A DNA stretch of 64,000 nucleotides, taken from positions 186,001 through 250,000 of the forward strand of contig CALHRZ010000007.1 in the NCBI GenBank assembly GCA_938038445.1, given 5' to 3'. Numbering within the stretch: position 1 is the first letter of the stretch; each line of letters opens with the position of its first letter. This DNA comes from an uncultured bacterium. Its GTDB lineage: Bacteria; Verrucomicrobiota; Kiritimatiellia; CAIKKV01. The translations under genes and the position numbers were made by a program. This document shows positions 43,613 through 52,924 of the stretch, piece by piece. Under the pieces are notes generated by a model. It saw nothing but the letters and a program-made list of their open reading frames with translations, was not told where the DNA came from and did not search any database.

Positions 43613-44401
43613 TTAGCGGGGGGCAGGGGTTGCGTTTGTCAGGCGGCGGAATTCGTCGAGTTTTTGGCGGCCATATTCAGCCAGGGCGATTACATCTGCC
43701 GTGATATTGAAGAAGCGATAGCCCATTTCGAGAAGTTCCTGGGTTGGCATGCCGACGGTGCCCGCGAACTTTCCATGCCGGATTGCAGTGTCCGCGACCT
43801 GTCGGCGTGCCTGGAGGAGGAGAGGGTGATTCCATTCGGCGGGGGCGCCGATGGCCTGGGAGAAATCGCTGGGTCCGAAGAAGAGCATATCGATTCCGGG
43901 AACGGCGGCGATCGCGTCGAGTTCGGCCAGAGGTTCGGGATCTTCGATTTGGATGATCACGAAGCGGTTGGCGTTTGCTTCACGGAGGTATTGACGGAAA
44001 TCTAGCAGGCAGTATGCGCCGTCGCGATTTCCGCCGTCCACAGGGCGGCGTCCGATTGGGTAGAACCGGGTGAGGCGTGCGAGGGTGCGGGCGTCGTCCG
44101 CGCTCATGACGTGGGGGACCATGATGCCGGAGGCATCCAGTTCAAAGGGATGAAGGAGGTCGGAGTAAGACCCTCGCGGCACGCGGACGAGAACATCCAT
44201 ATCCCGGGCTTTTGCGGCCAGGATTTGGCTTTCGAGCGTTGACAGATCGGTGGGGGTATGTTCTTGGTCGAGCCAGGCGCAATCGTAGCCGAGGAGTCCG
44301 GCGATTTCGATGGCGCGAGGGCAAGAGAGGTTGAACTTGAAGGAGTTGACGACGCCTCCTTCCCGGAGGCGGTCGAGGACGCGACTCGGGCGCATGTTCA
44401 T
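43613..44401 (-). CDS. HpcH/HpaI-family aldolase
   Basis: 262 residues, ATG overlapping the glycosyltransferase stop (an ATG two codons later is an alternative). TIM-barrel class II aldolase: 'DCAWLDQEHTPTDLSTLE', 'LVRVPRG', 'GIMVPHVMSADDARTL', metal-binding Glu/Asp in 'IIQIEDPEPLAELDAIAAV' and 'IDMLFFGPSDFSQAIG'. Family members cleave or form 2-keto-3-deoxy acids such as 4-hydroxy-2-oxoheptanedioate or 2-keto-3-deoxy-rhamnonate. The exact substrate cannot be assigned. Located directly after a glycosyltransferase. Confidence 0.88.
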   Translation of the reverse strand: MNMRPSRVLDRLREGGVVNSFKFNLSCPRAIEIAGLLGYDCAWLDQEHTPTDLSTLESQILAAKARDMDVLVRVPRGSYSDLLHPFELDASGIMVPHVMSADDARTLARLTRFYPIGRRPVDGGNRDGAYCLLDFRQYLREANANRFVIIQIEDPEPLAELDAIAAVPGIDMLFFGPSDFSQAIGAPAEWNHPLLLQARRQVADTAIRHGKFAGTVGMPTQELLEMGYRFFNITADVIALAEYGRQKLDEFRRLTNATPAPR

Positions 44402-45402
44402 GAGGTGGGGGATCCTGGGGATGGCGGCGATTCGACCATTTCGCGAACGGCGTAGACGGGTTTTTTCTGGGATTCGTGATAGGTGCGGGTTTGGAGTTCT
44501 GCGAGCAACCCCATACTAATGAACTGGATGCCGAAGAAGATGAGCATGAACGGTGTGGTGACCCAGAAGGGGCGTTTGGCGAGCCCGACGAGGGTTTCGA
44601 CCCATGGGGTTTTCAGGAAGGGGTAAAGGAGATGGGGGATGACCATAACGGCGAGGAGGGCGAGGCCGATGGCGAGGGAAAGAAGTCCCCACCGTCCGAA
44701 GATCTGGATGGGGCGGGTGCTGTAACGGAGGAGGAAGTTGACGGTGAGGAGGTCGAGGATTACGCGGGTGGTTCGGGAGAGGCCGTATTTGGACTTTCCG
44801 AAACGGCGGGGGTGGTGGCGGACGACGACTTCGCCGATTGCGCCGCCGACCCAGCTGGCGAGGGCGGGGAGGAAGCGGTGCATTTCGCCATAGAGCGAGA
44901 GCGTTTCGATCACTTCCCGGCGGTAGACCTTGAGCGTGCACCCGTAGTCATGCAGGCGGACACCGGTGAAGCGGCTGATAAGGGCGTTGGCGAGTTGGGA
45001 GGGGAGGCGGCGTGTGAAGAAGGGATCTTTCCGGTCTTTGCGCCAGCCGCTGACGACGTCGAGTCCTTGTTGTTCGAGTGTTTCGACCAACAGGGGGATA
45101 TCCTCAGGGTCGTTTTGAAGGTCGGCATCGAGGGTGACAATAAGGCGTCCGCGGGCGTGATGAAAGCCGGCGCTCATGGCGGCGGTCTGTCCAAAGTTCC
45201 GGCGGAGGCGGATGGCGCGAATTCCTTTTTGCCGGGTGGTCCAGATTTTGAGTATTTCCCAGGAACGGTCCGAACTTCCATCATCCACGAGGACCAGTTC
45301 CCAGGAGCGGCCGAAGTGTTCCAGAGACTGAACGACGCGGGGGATGAGGTGATCGAGGTTTTCCTCTTCGTTATAGACCGGCACAACAACCGATAGTTCC
45401 AT
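44398..45402 (-). CDS. Family 2 glycosyltransferase, polyprenyl-phosphate type (DPM1/GtrB-like)
   Basis: 334 residues. GT-A domain with 'VVVPVYNEEENLDHLI', 'VLVDDGSSDRSWEIL', the DxD-type 'VTLDADLQNDPEDIP' and 'HRFLPALASWVGG'. Two C-terminal membrane segments ('LAIGLALLAVMVIPHLLYP' and 'FMLIFFGIQFISMGLLAEL') match the GtrB/ArnC branch, which loads a sugar from a nucleotide donor onto undecaprenyl phosphate at the inner membrane. This fits the UDP-sugar enzymes elsewhere in the window. It starts 28 nt after the giant repeat protein gene. Confidence 0.88.
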   Translation of the reverse strand: MELSVVVPVYNEEENLDHLIPRVVQSLEHFGRSWELVLVDDGSSDRSWEILKIWTTRQKGIRAIRLRRNFGQTAAMSAGFHHARGRLIVTLDADLQNDPEDIPLLVETLEQQGLDVVSGWRKDRKDPFFTRRLPSQLANALISRFTGVRLHDYGCTLKVYRREVIETLSLYGEMHRFLPALASWVGGAIGEVVVRHHPRRFGKSKYGLSRTTRVILDLLTVNFLLRYSTRPIQIFGRWGLLSLAIGLALLAVMVIPHLLYPFLKTPWVETLVGLAKRPFWVTTPFMLIFFGIQFISMGLLAELQTRTYHESQKKPVYAVREMVESPPSPGSPTS

Positions 45403-45430
45403 CGACGTTTTCCGCAGGGTTAATTGGGGG

Positions 45431-48400
45431 TCAGTATTGGGAGGCGTTGGTGGTCACGACCTTGAACAGATAGAGGTAGTAATTGGTGGGAGGCAGGAAT
45501 TGGAGCGTGTAGGTCCACGTGTTGGTATCCAGTTCGTAGACCTCGAAATTCTGGACGGGGGTCCAGCTTCCCGGCATGAGGAGGTTGGTCGTCATCCAAG
45601 GGGCGGGCAGCCAGTTGTTCGTACCCGTCACGGTCATCCAAAGACGCTGGCTTTCGAACCACAAATCGACGATTCGGACCTCGGAAGGCGGGCGGTTTTC
45701 AACGATGTCGGAGGTGGGAATGAGCGTCTGGTCGAGGTTGATTGCGCCTGGGGTGGCGGAGACTTCCTCGAAGAGCCAGGTGAAGTCGGAGCCGAACGAG
45801 CCGTTCCCGATGGCTCGGATGCTGTAGCTGTCGAAGCCGAACCATTCCCCCCCGTCATTGCCGATGTAGGCAAAGCGGCGGGCCTTGAGGGATGCAACTT
45901 CCGATTCGTTGTCCGCGAAACAGACGGCGTGTGAATACATGCCGGCCGGTCGCTGGAGGGCGATACCGCCTGGATAGGGGATATCGTTTGTCAGGACCAG
46001 ATCGGGCGTGATGGGAAGAGTCGTCTTTCCGAGCACGAAAAATCCGAAACCGTTGGTCTGGTCCGGCAGGGTGGTTCCCGGCGGAATGGTGTAGGAAAAC
46101 ATCTGCTGGGGGGGGTCGGCGTTATTGAAGAAGACGATTTTCCAGTTTGCGATATCCATGGAGCGGCGGCCGCAGAGTTCGACGAAGTCGTAGAGATGGG
46201 GGTAGAAGAAGAGGGTGTTTCCAGGATCCACTTCGTTGATCCACACGGCATTTGTGGGGCAGGAGAGGACGATGTAGTAGGGGATATTGGTTCCGTAGTC
46301 GAGGGGGTAGTAGAACCAAGGGGTAGCGAAATCCCGATTGGTCTTGGGCGAATTGGCGATCAAGCCGTCCTCCCCTTCGAAGACCGCGCGGACCTGGTAG
46401 GATACGAACGTGTCGGACGGCTGGCGGGGGATGGGTTCGATCGTCCGCCATGTCCATGTGCGGTTCGAGGCGTTGGCTGCCACGATATCCATTCCGAGGG
46501 TATTGGTGGTGGTCCAGCCGCCGTAGTTGGTGGCCAAACTGTAATCGCAATAGAGGGAGATGTTGACTGGGTTCATGAAGGGGTCTTTGAGGTCGATGTA
46601 CACATGAACCTTGTTGGTGAAGACGGGGGCTTCCGGGGAGATATGAAGGTTGGTGAGGATGAAGTCGGAGGCGACCGGCTCTGTTACGATAATTTCGTCC
46701 AGTGCGATTCGGGCGGTTTGATTGGTCACATTGACGATCCGGACATAGCGGGCATTGGGGTCGAAGTGGTAGAGACGGAGGTAGCGGTAGGCGGTGTTGA
46801 CGATATTGGTGAGGTGGTAGATCGTGGTCCACTCATCTTCCGACGCGCCGCCCGTGGCTGATTTTTGCAAGCGGAGATATCCGGACGGTGATCCGCCGGT
46901 GTGGGTATTTCGATACCAAAAACTGAGTTCGCCGAATCCCCGGGGGAGGTAAGGGGATTTAAGGTAGGGCCATTGGGAGAAGTCGGTTCGGTTGGGGTCG
47001 GCGCCGGAGGTGCCGTTGTTGAGGATCATGACGCGGTCGCGGAACTGGACACTCGATTCTTCACTGACGCGGGCGTTGTTGGCCTGCCAGGACCCTTCGG
47101 TTGGAAGGCCGGTGACGCGAACATCATCGAGGACGAGGCGGCCTTGTTTGGGAATGACCTTCATGTAGCCGACGGCGTTGGTCATAGGGGCGAGCCCGTA
47201 CGCCGTGAAGAGGGAGGGGTTTGCCGTTACCGTGTCGAGGAGTTCATCTACGAGGTTGGTTCCGGAGAGTCGGGAGAAATAGACTTCGAAGGAGACGGTT
47301 TGGCCGTCGGCGCTGCGATAATAGAGGTCGAAAAATCCGACTCCATTTGTCATAAGGGGCGAACGCAGATAGGCGGGCTCATTGAAGCGGCGGGTATTGA
47401 ATTCCAGCGCGATTCCCGCATTGGTGATGGAAGGGTTATTGGGATTGCGTCCGGTGTTGGTGGAGATCCAAGCTTCAGCCGCGGTCCAGCCGTTTGAGGA
47501 GAAATACGTCGCGTTGAAATCCGTGAAATTGAGGCTATCGAGCAGAACGCACGTATCGCCGGCGGAGTGTTCGAAAATCACGCTATGGAAGGCGCTGGTT
47601 TGGACGAGGATGTTCGTGGAGCGCCACGTGTTATCCACGATCCCGGTGATCGCGAGCAACGTCTGCCAAAGGGTGGGGGTTTCGTAGGCGGGGTAGTTGG
47701 TGGGACCGAGATGGACCCGGAGAGTTGCAGGAGGCGGGTTGGAGGGTTCCCACTGTTCGGTGACGGGGTTCCAAACGTTGGTATGGAAGGCCCGATAGGA
47801 AAAGGAAATGGTGCCGATGCCTTCGAGGGGATAGTTGCCTTGCTGCGCGTTGATGACCCATCCGCGGCCGTAGGAGCGGGGAATATCGGACAGGCGGGCC
47901 ACAAAACCTGCCGCGTTGGCACCCGAGCCGACGTTATTGGTGATCAGGGCGTCGTAGATACCCCATCCTTTCGTTCCACCGTAGAGCTTGTTGGTGTAAA
48001 CAGAGAAGGGTTTTTGTCCTGCCGCATTGGTCCACGTGCCTGAAGCTTCAAAGTTTTCCAAGGCATCCCGGACACCGTTTGTGGGCCACGAATCGAAACT
48101 TTCACCGAAGATTTCGGAGTCGCTGTTGCCGGAATACATAAAGGTGGAGGAGACGCTCCAGTTTTCGAAGAGTTGGCTGTCGGCGCGGCGGATTGAGTAT
48201 TCGCCGGTGCGTTCGTTGAAGCGGACGAAGATCTGTCCTTGAAGGGGGGAGCCGACGGTGAGGATGGGATCGAGACCGTTATGGAGAGCGTAATCATGGA
48301 GGGGGGGGTTCGTTTTCCACACGTTGTCGTTACGGCCCCAGTTAGTGATGGAGGAGGAGTAACCGGATCCGGTGTAGTTGGAGTAGCCGTTGAAATAGAA

Positions 48401-51400
48401 TTGAATGGTTGAGGCGGGCGACGCGAGGCGGACGACGCCTTGCCAAACGTAGTCGTCCACGAGCGCCATGTTGGTTCCTCCGACGTCGGCGGCGGCATAC
48501 AGGGTGCCGTAGTCGGTTTTTTTGAGGCCGGGCCGGTAAGTAAAGGGCGAGGCGGTGGGGTTGTTGGTTGGGTAATACATGGGGCTGCGGGCGAGTTCGG
48601 GGATATGGCTATAGCCGTCGAAGTCGGCGCGGATGTAGAATTGGACGTCCTGGTTGAAGGTGGAAGGAGGGATATTGGTAGCCGTTGTGAATCGCCGGAC
48701 GGCGGGGTCCTTGGTCATGGTAAGGGGCCCTTGGAAATTGGGTTGGCCGGGCAATTTGTAATAAAGCTTGGGCTGGATGTTGTAGGCGGGCATGCCAGGT
48801 TGGAAGGTATCGATGTCGCAGGTGATCCAGACGGCGTCGTTGCTGGCGGGGTAGCCGGGGCGGATCAGCAGGTTACTGAAGGCGACGGCGGCGGACCGTT
48901 GGGCGATGGCGACGCGATCCAACCCCATATAGCTTTCGCCGCTGCTTTTTCGGAGCATGATGCGGAAGAGATTGTTCGTGAAGTCGACCCGTCGCATGGT
49001 CCAATTGGTTGAAGAGGGGACGGTAAAGTTGGTGACGAAGGTCCATTCGTTTGTATTGTTCCAGTTTGTCGAGGGGGTAGGGGCATAGGTGGTGTGGACG
49101 CTGAGTTCGTTTATTTTGGCGTCGTAATTTCGCACCCAAAAAGTGAGGTGGACCATTCCGTAGAGGTTGGTGATGAGGGGGGTAATCAGGACGGAGTCTT
49201 CACTATTGAAGCGGGTACCCTGTGTGAACCAGATGGCGCGGTTTGTGGAGCCTGGGGCGGCCCAAAACTGGCCGTCTCCGCGGCATTGGGCGTTGTAGAC
49301 GGACCAGTCGTTGTAGCCGGGGCCGGAATAGATTCCCTTGTTGTCGGTACTATAAGGCCAGGATTCGAAGCCTTCGAACGTTCCGCCGTCGGCGTTGGAA
49401 TAAACGAGGGGGTTGGCGGATCCGCCGTAGGGGTGATAGGCGGGGCTGGAGTAAGAGGCTCCGAATCCCGAATAGGCGCAACGGATGAAGTAATACATGT
49501 TGCCGATCGGGCCGGGCGGTATGACGGCGCGGTAGAGGTTTCCCGACACATTGGTCATGGGAACGTATTCATAATAGGAAATGTCCGTTGTGCCGGCTTT
49601 ATACCAGAGAGTGGGCTGAAAGTCGGTTGCGCCGGTCAAGGGATGGATTTCGATGCTGACAGTGACGGATTCCATGATCGTTGGGGAGGAAGGAGAGAGG
49701 GAATGATTCGTGAACGCGACTCCCGCGCCTGCATCGGAGACGACGATTTCATCGAGACAAAGGCGATCGTTGATTGCCGCGGAGGTGTTGCGGATGCGAA
49801 CGTATCGTTGCACGCGGTCGGAGAGGAAGGTGTAGAAGAACTGGTAATCCACGGCTCGGACATTGGTGACGGTTGCGACCGCGGTCCACGTGCCGGTTGG
49901 GGTGGGGGCGGTTTCCACGGCGAAGCTGACGGGGCGCGAGCCGTCGTCGTACCAGTTGCGGTAGTAGAAGGAGATTTCCCCGATTCCGTTGGTCATTTCG
50001 GGCGAACGGAGCAGGTTGTTGGTGGAGGAGCCGCCCTGGAGGACGAGGAAATCGCCGTCGAGGATTCGGGCGGCATCGTTGGTGTCGCTGGTTTGGCTTC
50101 GGCGTCCGGCGAGGAACCAGCCGTCGGCGTTGGCGGACCATCCGTAACTGGTGGGCCAGCCTTCGCCTGTGACGATCTGGGCCCGCTGGACGTTGTAGTT
50201 CAGATTGCTGTCATTGAACGAGAAGACGAAGTATCCGGAATGGAGACCGCTGATTAGGATATCGCTCCCGACCGTTTCGGCGGTGCCGTAAACGGGGAGA
50301 TTGGTAACGCTCTGATTCCCATCGTACCAGACGGGGTTGCCGCCTCCGGAAGCGGCGAACCGGAAGGTGGGAGAGGCTGCATTGGTGACGCCGAGCGTGG
50401 CGCGCCAGTTGCCGTTTGCATTGAGTCTCATGGAGCGGATCAGGGCGCCCGTCACGGTGACGGAGGAGTAGGTCGAGGTCCAGGGAATGGAGCGGAAGAG
50501 GGTTCCAAAGACCGTATTGGTCGCGTTAACGGGGTAGTTGGTTGGGGAGACGGGATCGGGTCCGCTGAAGGAGACCGTGAAATAGTATTCGAGGGCGAGG
50601 CCGGAGATCGTTTGGGCGGGAATGTTGGAGGTGGTTTGCCAGGTGTTATTGGTGAGCCAAGCCATGGGGATTGCGGTATAGGAGCCCGAGCGGTTCAGCC
50701 GGTACCAAGCGGTTGCGGAGATATTGGAGGCGCCGTTGTGGGGGAGAATATCCACGCGCAGGTGGGTGACGGCGCCTGTGACCGGAGGGTCGGGAGAAGT
50801 GATTGCATTGGTGACGGTGACTTGTGCGGGTTGGACCGTGTAAGCCAAAGGGCTTTCGAAGATCATGGGGTAGAAGAAGGGGCTGGAGTGGGCGCTCTCA
50901 TACCCTTCAAAGGAGCATTCGAAGAAGTATTGCACCACGCCGGCGCCGCCGGGTTTATCGCCTTTTCCGGGCGGGATGGGGGTAGCCGTTGTGAACAGAT
51001 CGTTCGACCGGTTCATGGCGATGGAGTTCCATTCGCCGGTGGATCCGGTACGGTACCAGAGGGTGGCCTGTCGGTTTGACGCGCCTCCAAGGGGAAGGAT
51101 GGTGACGGAGACCGTGACCGGATTTGAAGCGGCAGGGAGGGAGGGGGTATGGACGGCATTGGTGAACAGGAGGCCAGCGCCTGGCTGAGCGATCAAGATT
51201 TCATCGAGACAGAGGCGGGCATTGGGATAGTGGGGGCTGTTGAGGATTCGGATATAGGAATACTCGCGATCGGCTGGGACCACGATTAAGCGGTTATAGC
51301 CTGGGGCGTACACGTTGGAGACCACTTGGATTGGCGCCCATTCTGAGGCGTTTGTGCCCCCGGTTTTGGATTTTTCGACATGGACTTCGGTTTGGGGGGC

Positions 51401-52795
51401 GCCGTTGGTGTTATAGTTGCGGTACCAGAAAGCGATTTCGCCGATACCGTAGGGGAGGAAGGGGGAGCGGAGCCAGGAGACCGTATTGCTTTCCAGCGCG
51501 ACAAAATTATTGCGAAGCTTGACGTCGCTCAACGAAGAGACCAAGCCGTTGTGAAGAATCCAGCCGTCGTTCGTATAGGTGCCGGGGACGGGCGCCACCC
51601 AGGAGTCGAAATCGGATGCGACCACATGCTTGATGGTGTAGGCACGGTTTGTTTCGATGAATCGGAAGAGCAGCTGTCCGGTATTGGTAGGGGGCTGAAT
51701 GTGAATAGCGGTGCCATTTTCTTCGGCCACGAGCGTGAACGGGGGAAGAGACGTGGACTGATTGTTATCGCCCCAGGTTCGGTTGGTTGAATTGCTGACT
51801 CCCTGGAACTGGATGGAGAAACTCGTTCCCGTGTAAGAAACGAAGGCTTCCCACTGATAATCGTTGGCCAGGGTCATGACAGCGGAGAGATCGCCGATGA
51901 GATTCATGGTGCTGTTTTGGGCCTGGTAGGGGCGGATGGCGACCTCGTAGAAGGCTGGGGCGGAAGGACCCGCGGCGGGGTAATTGGTAGGGGAGTCCGC
52001 CCCATGGGGAGGAGGGCCATTAAAAGTGGCTTGGACGTAGTAATATACCTTACCGATTCCCTGGCCGGGAATGGGCGATTGGGTGACATAGGAATTGGGG
52101 CTACTGGTTGAAATCATGGAAATGGGGTTCCAGGAACCAGCCTCTCCCACGCGGTAGTAGGTGGTCAACTGGATATTGGAGGGCATGCCGTAGGGGGTGA
52201 TTGTGGCGGAGATCAGGACTTCATCATTCACGTAAATGTCAGGTGAGCCCTGGGTCGTGCGGACGTTGACGGAAGCGATTGCGATTCGCGCCGGCGGATG
52301 GGACATTGAGACATCGTCAATATAAAACGCATATCGGGGGGCGCCCAACGCGGCGATTCGCAGATACTGGGATCCATAGAGGTGGAGGTTTGTGCTGAAC
52401 AACACAAAGGAAGCAGAATTGGAAAAAGGAATAACAGCCACTGTGGTCCAGTTGGTTCCCGTTTCGGAGCGTTGGATCAGGTTGGTGCCGAGGAAGAGGC
52501 GGGACTGTCGGGCGTAAAAGGAAACCGTGCCGATTCCATTGGTGATGGGAGGAAACTGGAGAAAGCCATTGGAAGAGGTTGTGGGAAACTGAAGACTTCG
52601 GGGGGTAAAGTTCGTATAGGAAGTTTCCATCACGATTGCGCCATTTCCAACGGTCCAACCGTCGTACGAGCCGGAACCTGGGGGCCAATTGGCGAAAGAT
52701 TGCGTGAACTCATCGGCATAGCCGACCGATATCGCGAGCACGAAAGCGAGCCATACAGAGGCCGCTTTTGGGAATGTCGTCCATCGCCTTTTCAT
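45431..52795 (-). CDS. Giant secreted repeat protein with C-terminal lamin-tail domain
   Basis: 2454 residues from the ATG at 52795, which has AAGGAGG 7 nt upstream; eight upstream residues were dropped. A signal peptide (residues 1-27, 'AASVWLAFVLAISVGYADEF') starts it. The body is Ser/Thr/Asn-rich beta-sandwich material with seven modules marked by 'GIGEISFYYRN'-like strands and 'RLCLDEI'-like strands, alternating with about six Ig-like units ending 'SPTNYP'. A lamin-tail domain ('WINEVDPGNTLFFY', 'YDFVELCGR', 'ANWKIVFFNN') lies at about 2180-2350. No sorting signal or C-terminal membrane helix is seen. Probably an extracellular or surface protein; function unknown. It is divergent from a two-component system. 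Confidence 0.88.
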   Translation of the reverse strand: MKRRWTTFPKAASVWLAFVLAISVGYADEFTQSFANWPPGSGSYDGWTVGNGAIVMETSYTNFTPRSLQFPTTSSNGFLQFPPITNGIGTVSFYARQSRLFLGTNLIQRSETGTNWTTVAVIPFSNSASFVLFSTNLHLYGSQYLRIAALGAPRYAFYIDDVSMSHPPARIAIASVNVRTTQGSPDIYVNDEVLISATITPYGMPSNIQLTTYYRVGEAGSWNPISMISTSSPNSYVTQSPIPGQGIGKVYYYVQATFNGPPPHGADSPTNYPAAGPSAPAFYEVAIRPYQAQNSTMNLIGDLSAVMTLANDYQWEAFVSYTGTSFSIQFQGVSNSTNRTWGDNNQSTSLPPFTLVAEENGTAIHIQPPTNTGQLLFRFIETNRAYTIKHVVASDFDSWVAPVPGTYTNDGWILHNGLVSSLSDVKLRNNFVALESNTVSWLRSPFLPYGIGEIAFWYRNYNTNGAPQTEVHVEKSKTGGTNASEWAPIQVVSNVYAPGYNRLIVVPADREYSYIRILNSPHYPNARLCLDEILIAQPGAGLLFTNAVHTPSLPAASNPVTVSVTILPLGGASNRQATLWYRTGSTGEWNSIAMNRSNDLFTTATPIPPGKGDKPGGAGVVQYFFECSFEGYESAHSSPFFYPMIFESPLAYTVQPAQVTVTNAITSPDPPVTGAVTHLRVDILPHNGASNISATAWYRLNRSGSYTAIPMAWLTNNTWQTTSNIPAQTISGLALEYYFTVSFSGPDPVSPTNYPVNATNTVFGTLFRSIPWTSTYSSVTVTGALIRSMRLNANGNWRATLGVTNAASPTFRFAASGGGNPVWYDGNQSVTNLPVYGTAETVGSDILISGLHSGYFVFSFNDSNLNYNVQRAQIVTGEGWPTSYGWSANADGWFLAGRRSQTSDTNDAARILDGDFLVLQGGSSTNNLLRSPEMTNGIGEISFYYRNWYDDGSRPVSFAVETAPTPTGTWTAVATVTNVRAVDYQFFYTFLSDRVQRYVRIRNTSAAINDRLCLDEIVVSDAGAGVAFTNHSLSPSSPTIMESVTVSIEIHPLTGATDFQPTLWYKAGTTDISYYEYVPMTNVSGNLYRAVIPPGPIGNMYYFIRCAYSGFGASYSSPAYHPYGGSANPLVYSNADGGTFEGFESWPYSTDNKGIYSGPGYNDWSVYNAQCRGDGQFWAAPGSTNRAIWFTQGTRFNSEDSVLITPLITNLYGMVHLTFWVRNYDAKINELSVHTTYAPTPSTNWNNTNEWTFVTNFTVPSSTNWTMRRVDFTNNLFRIMLRKSSGESYMGLDRVAIAQRSAAVAFSNLLIRPGYPASNDAVWITCDIDTFQPGMPAYNIQPKLYYKLPGQPNFQGPLTMTKDPAVRRFTTATNIPPSTFNQDVQFYIRADFDGYSHIPELARSPMYYPTNNPTASPFTYRPGLKKTDYGTLYAAADVGGTNMALVDDYVWQGVVRLASPASTIQFYFNGYSNYTGSGYSSSITNWGRNDNVWKTNPPLHDYALHNGLDPILTVGSPLQGQIFVRFNERTGEYSIRRADSQLFENWSVSSTFMYSGNSDSEIFGESFDSWPTNGVRDALENFEASGTWTNAAGQKPFSVYTNKLYGGTKGWGIYDALITNNVGSGANAAGFVARLSDIPRSYGRGWVINAQQGNYPLEGIGTISFSYRAFHTNVWNPVTEQWEPSNPPPATLRVHLGPTNYPAYETPTLWQTLLAITGIVDNTWRSTNILVQTSAFHSVIFEHSAGDTCVLLDSLNFTDFNATYFSSNGWTAAEAWISTNTGRNPNNPSITNAGIALEFNTRRFNEPAYLRSPLMTNGVGFFDLYYRSADGQTVSFEVYFSRLSGTNLVDELLDTVTANPSLFTAYGLAPMTNAVGYMKVIPKQGRLVLDDVRVTGLPTEGSWQANNARVSEESSVQFRDRVMILNNGTSGADPNRTDFSQWPYLKSPYLPRGFGELSFWYRNTHTGGSPSGYLRLQKSATGGASEDEWTTIYHLTNIVNTAYRYLRLYHFDPNARYVRIVNVTNQTARIALDEIIVTEPVASDFILTNLHISPEAPVFTNKVHVYIDLKDPFMNPVNISLYCDYSLATNYGGWTTTNTLGMDIVAANASNRTWTWRTIEPIPRQPSDTFVSYQVRAVFEGEDGLIANSPKTNRDFATPWFYYPLDYGTNIPYYIVLSCPTNAVWINEVDPGNTLFFYPHLYDFVELCGRRSMDIANWKIVFFNNADPPQQMFSYTIPPGTTLPDQTNGFGFFVLGKTTLPITPDLVLTNDIPYPGGIALQRPAGMYSHAVCFADNESEVASLKARRFAYIGNDGGEWFGFDSYSIRAIGNGSFGSDFTWLFEEVSATPGAINLDQTLIPTSDIVENRPPSEVRIVDLWFESQRLWMTVTGTNNWLPAPWMTTNLLMPGSWTPVQNFEVYELDTNTWTYTLQFLPPTNYYLYLFKVVTTNASQY
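46911..52545 (-). repeat. Seven diverged beta-sandwich modules in the giant protein
   Basis: The marker strand G-(I/V/F)-G-x-(I/V/L)-x-F-x-Y-R recurs near nt 52540, 51445, 49988, 49165, 47825, 47345 and 46943 (about residues 85, 450, 936, 1210, 1657, 1817 and 1951). The spacing is uneven (134 to 486 residues) because Ig-like units and inserts lie between. Copies are diverged in DNA, so expansion is old. Confidence 0.75.
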
Positions 52796-52910
52796 GGGGA
52801 ACCTCCTTCCCGCTTCCAATAATAGAATATCCTTTTTTCGGCTATTCTACAAATTATTTCTCCGTGTGGGGGAAGAAACAGTTTTTCTTCTCGCGATTCG
52901 GATCATGCGC

Positions 52911-52916
52911 TATGAT
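52911..52916 (+). promoter_or_regulatory. Putative -10 of the histidine kinase gene
   Basis: TATGAT ends eight bases before the ATG at 52925, with only a poor TTCTCG at the -35 distance. The transcript would have a leader of about two bases at most. Confidence 0.35.
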
Positions 52917-52924
52917 GGCCTGTC

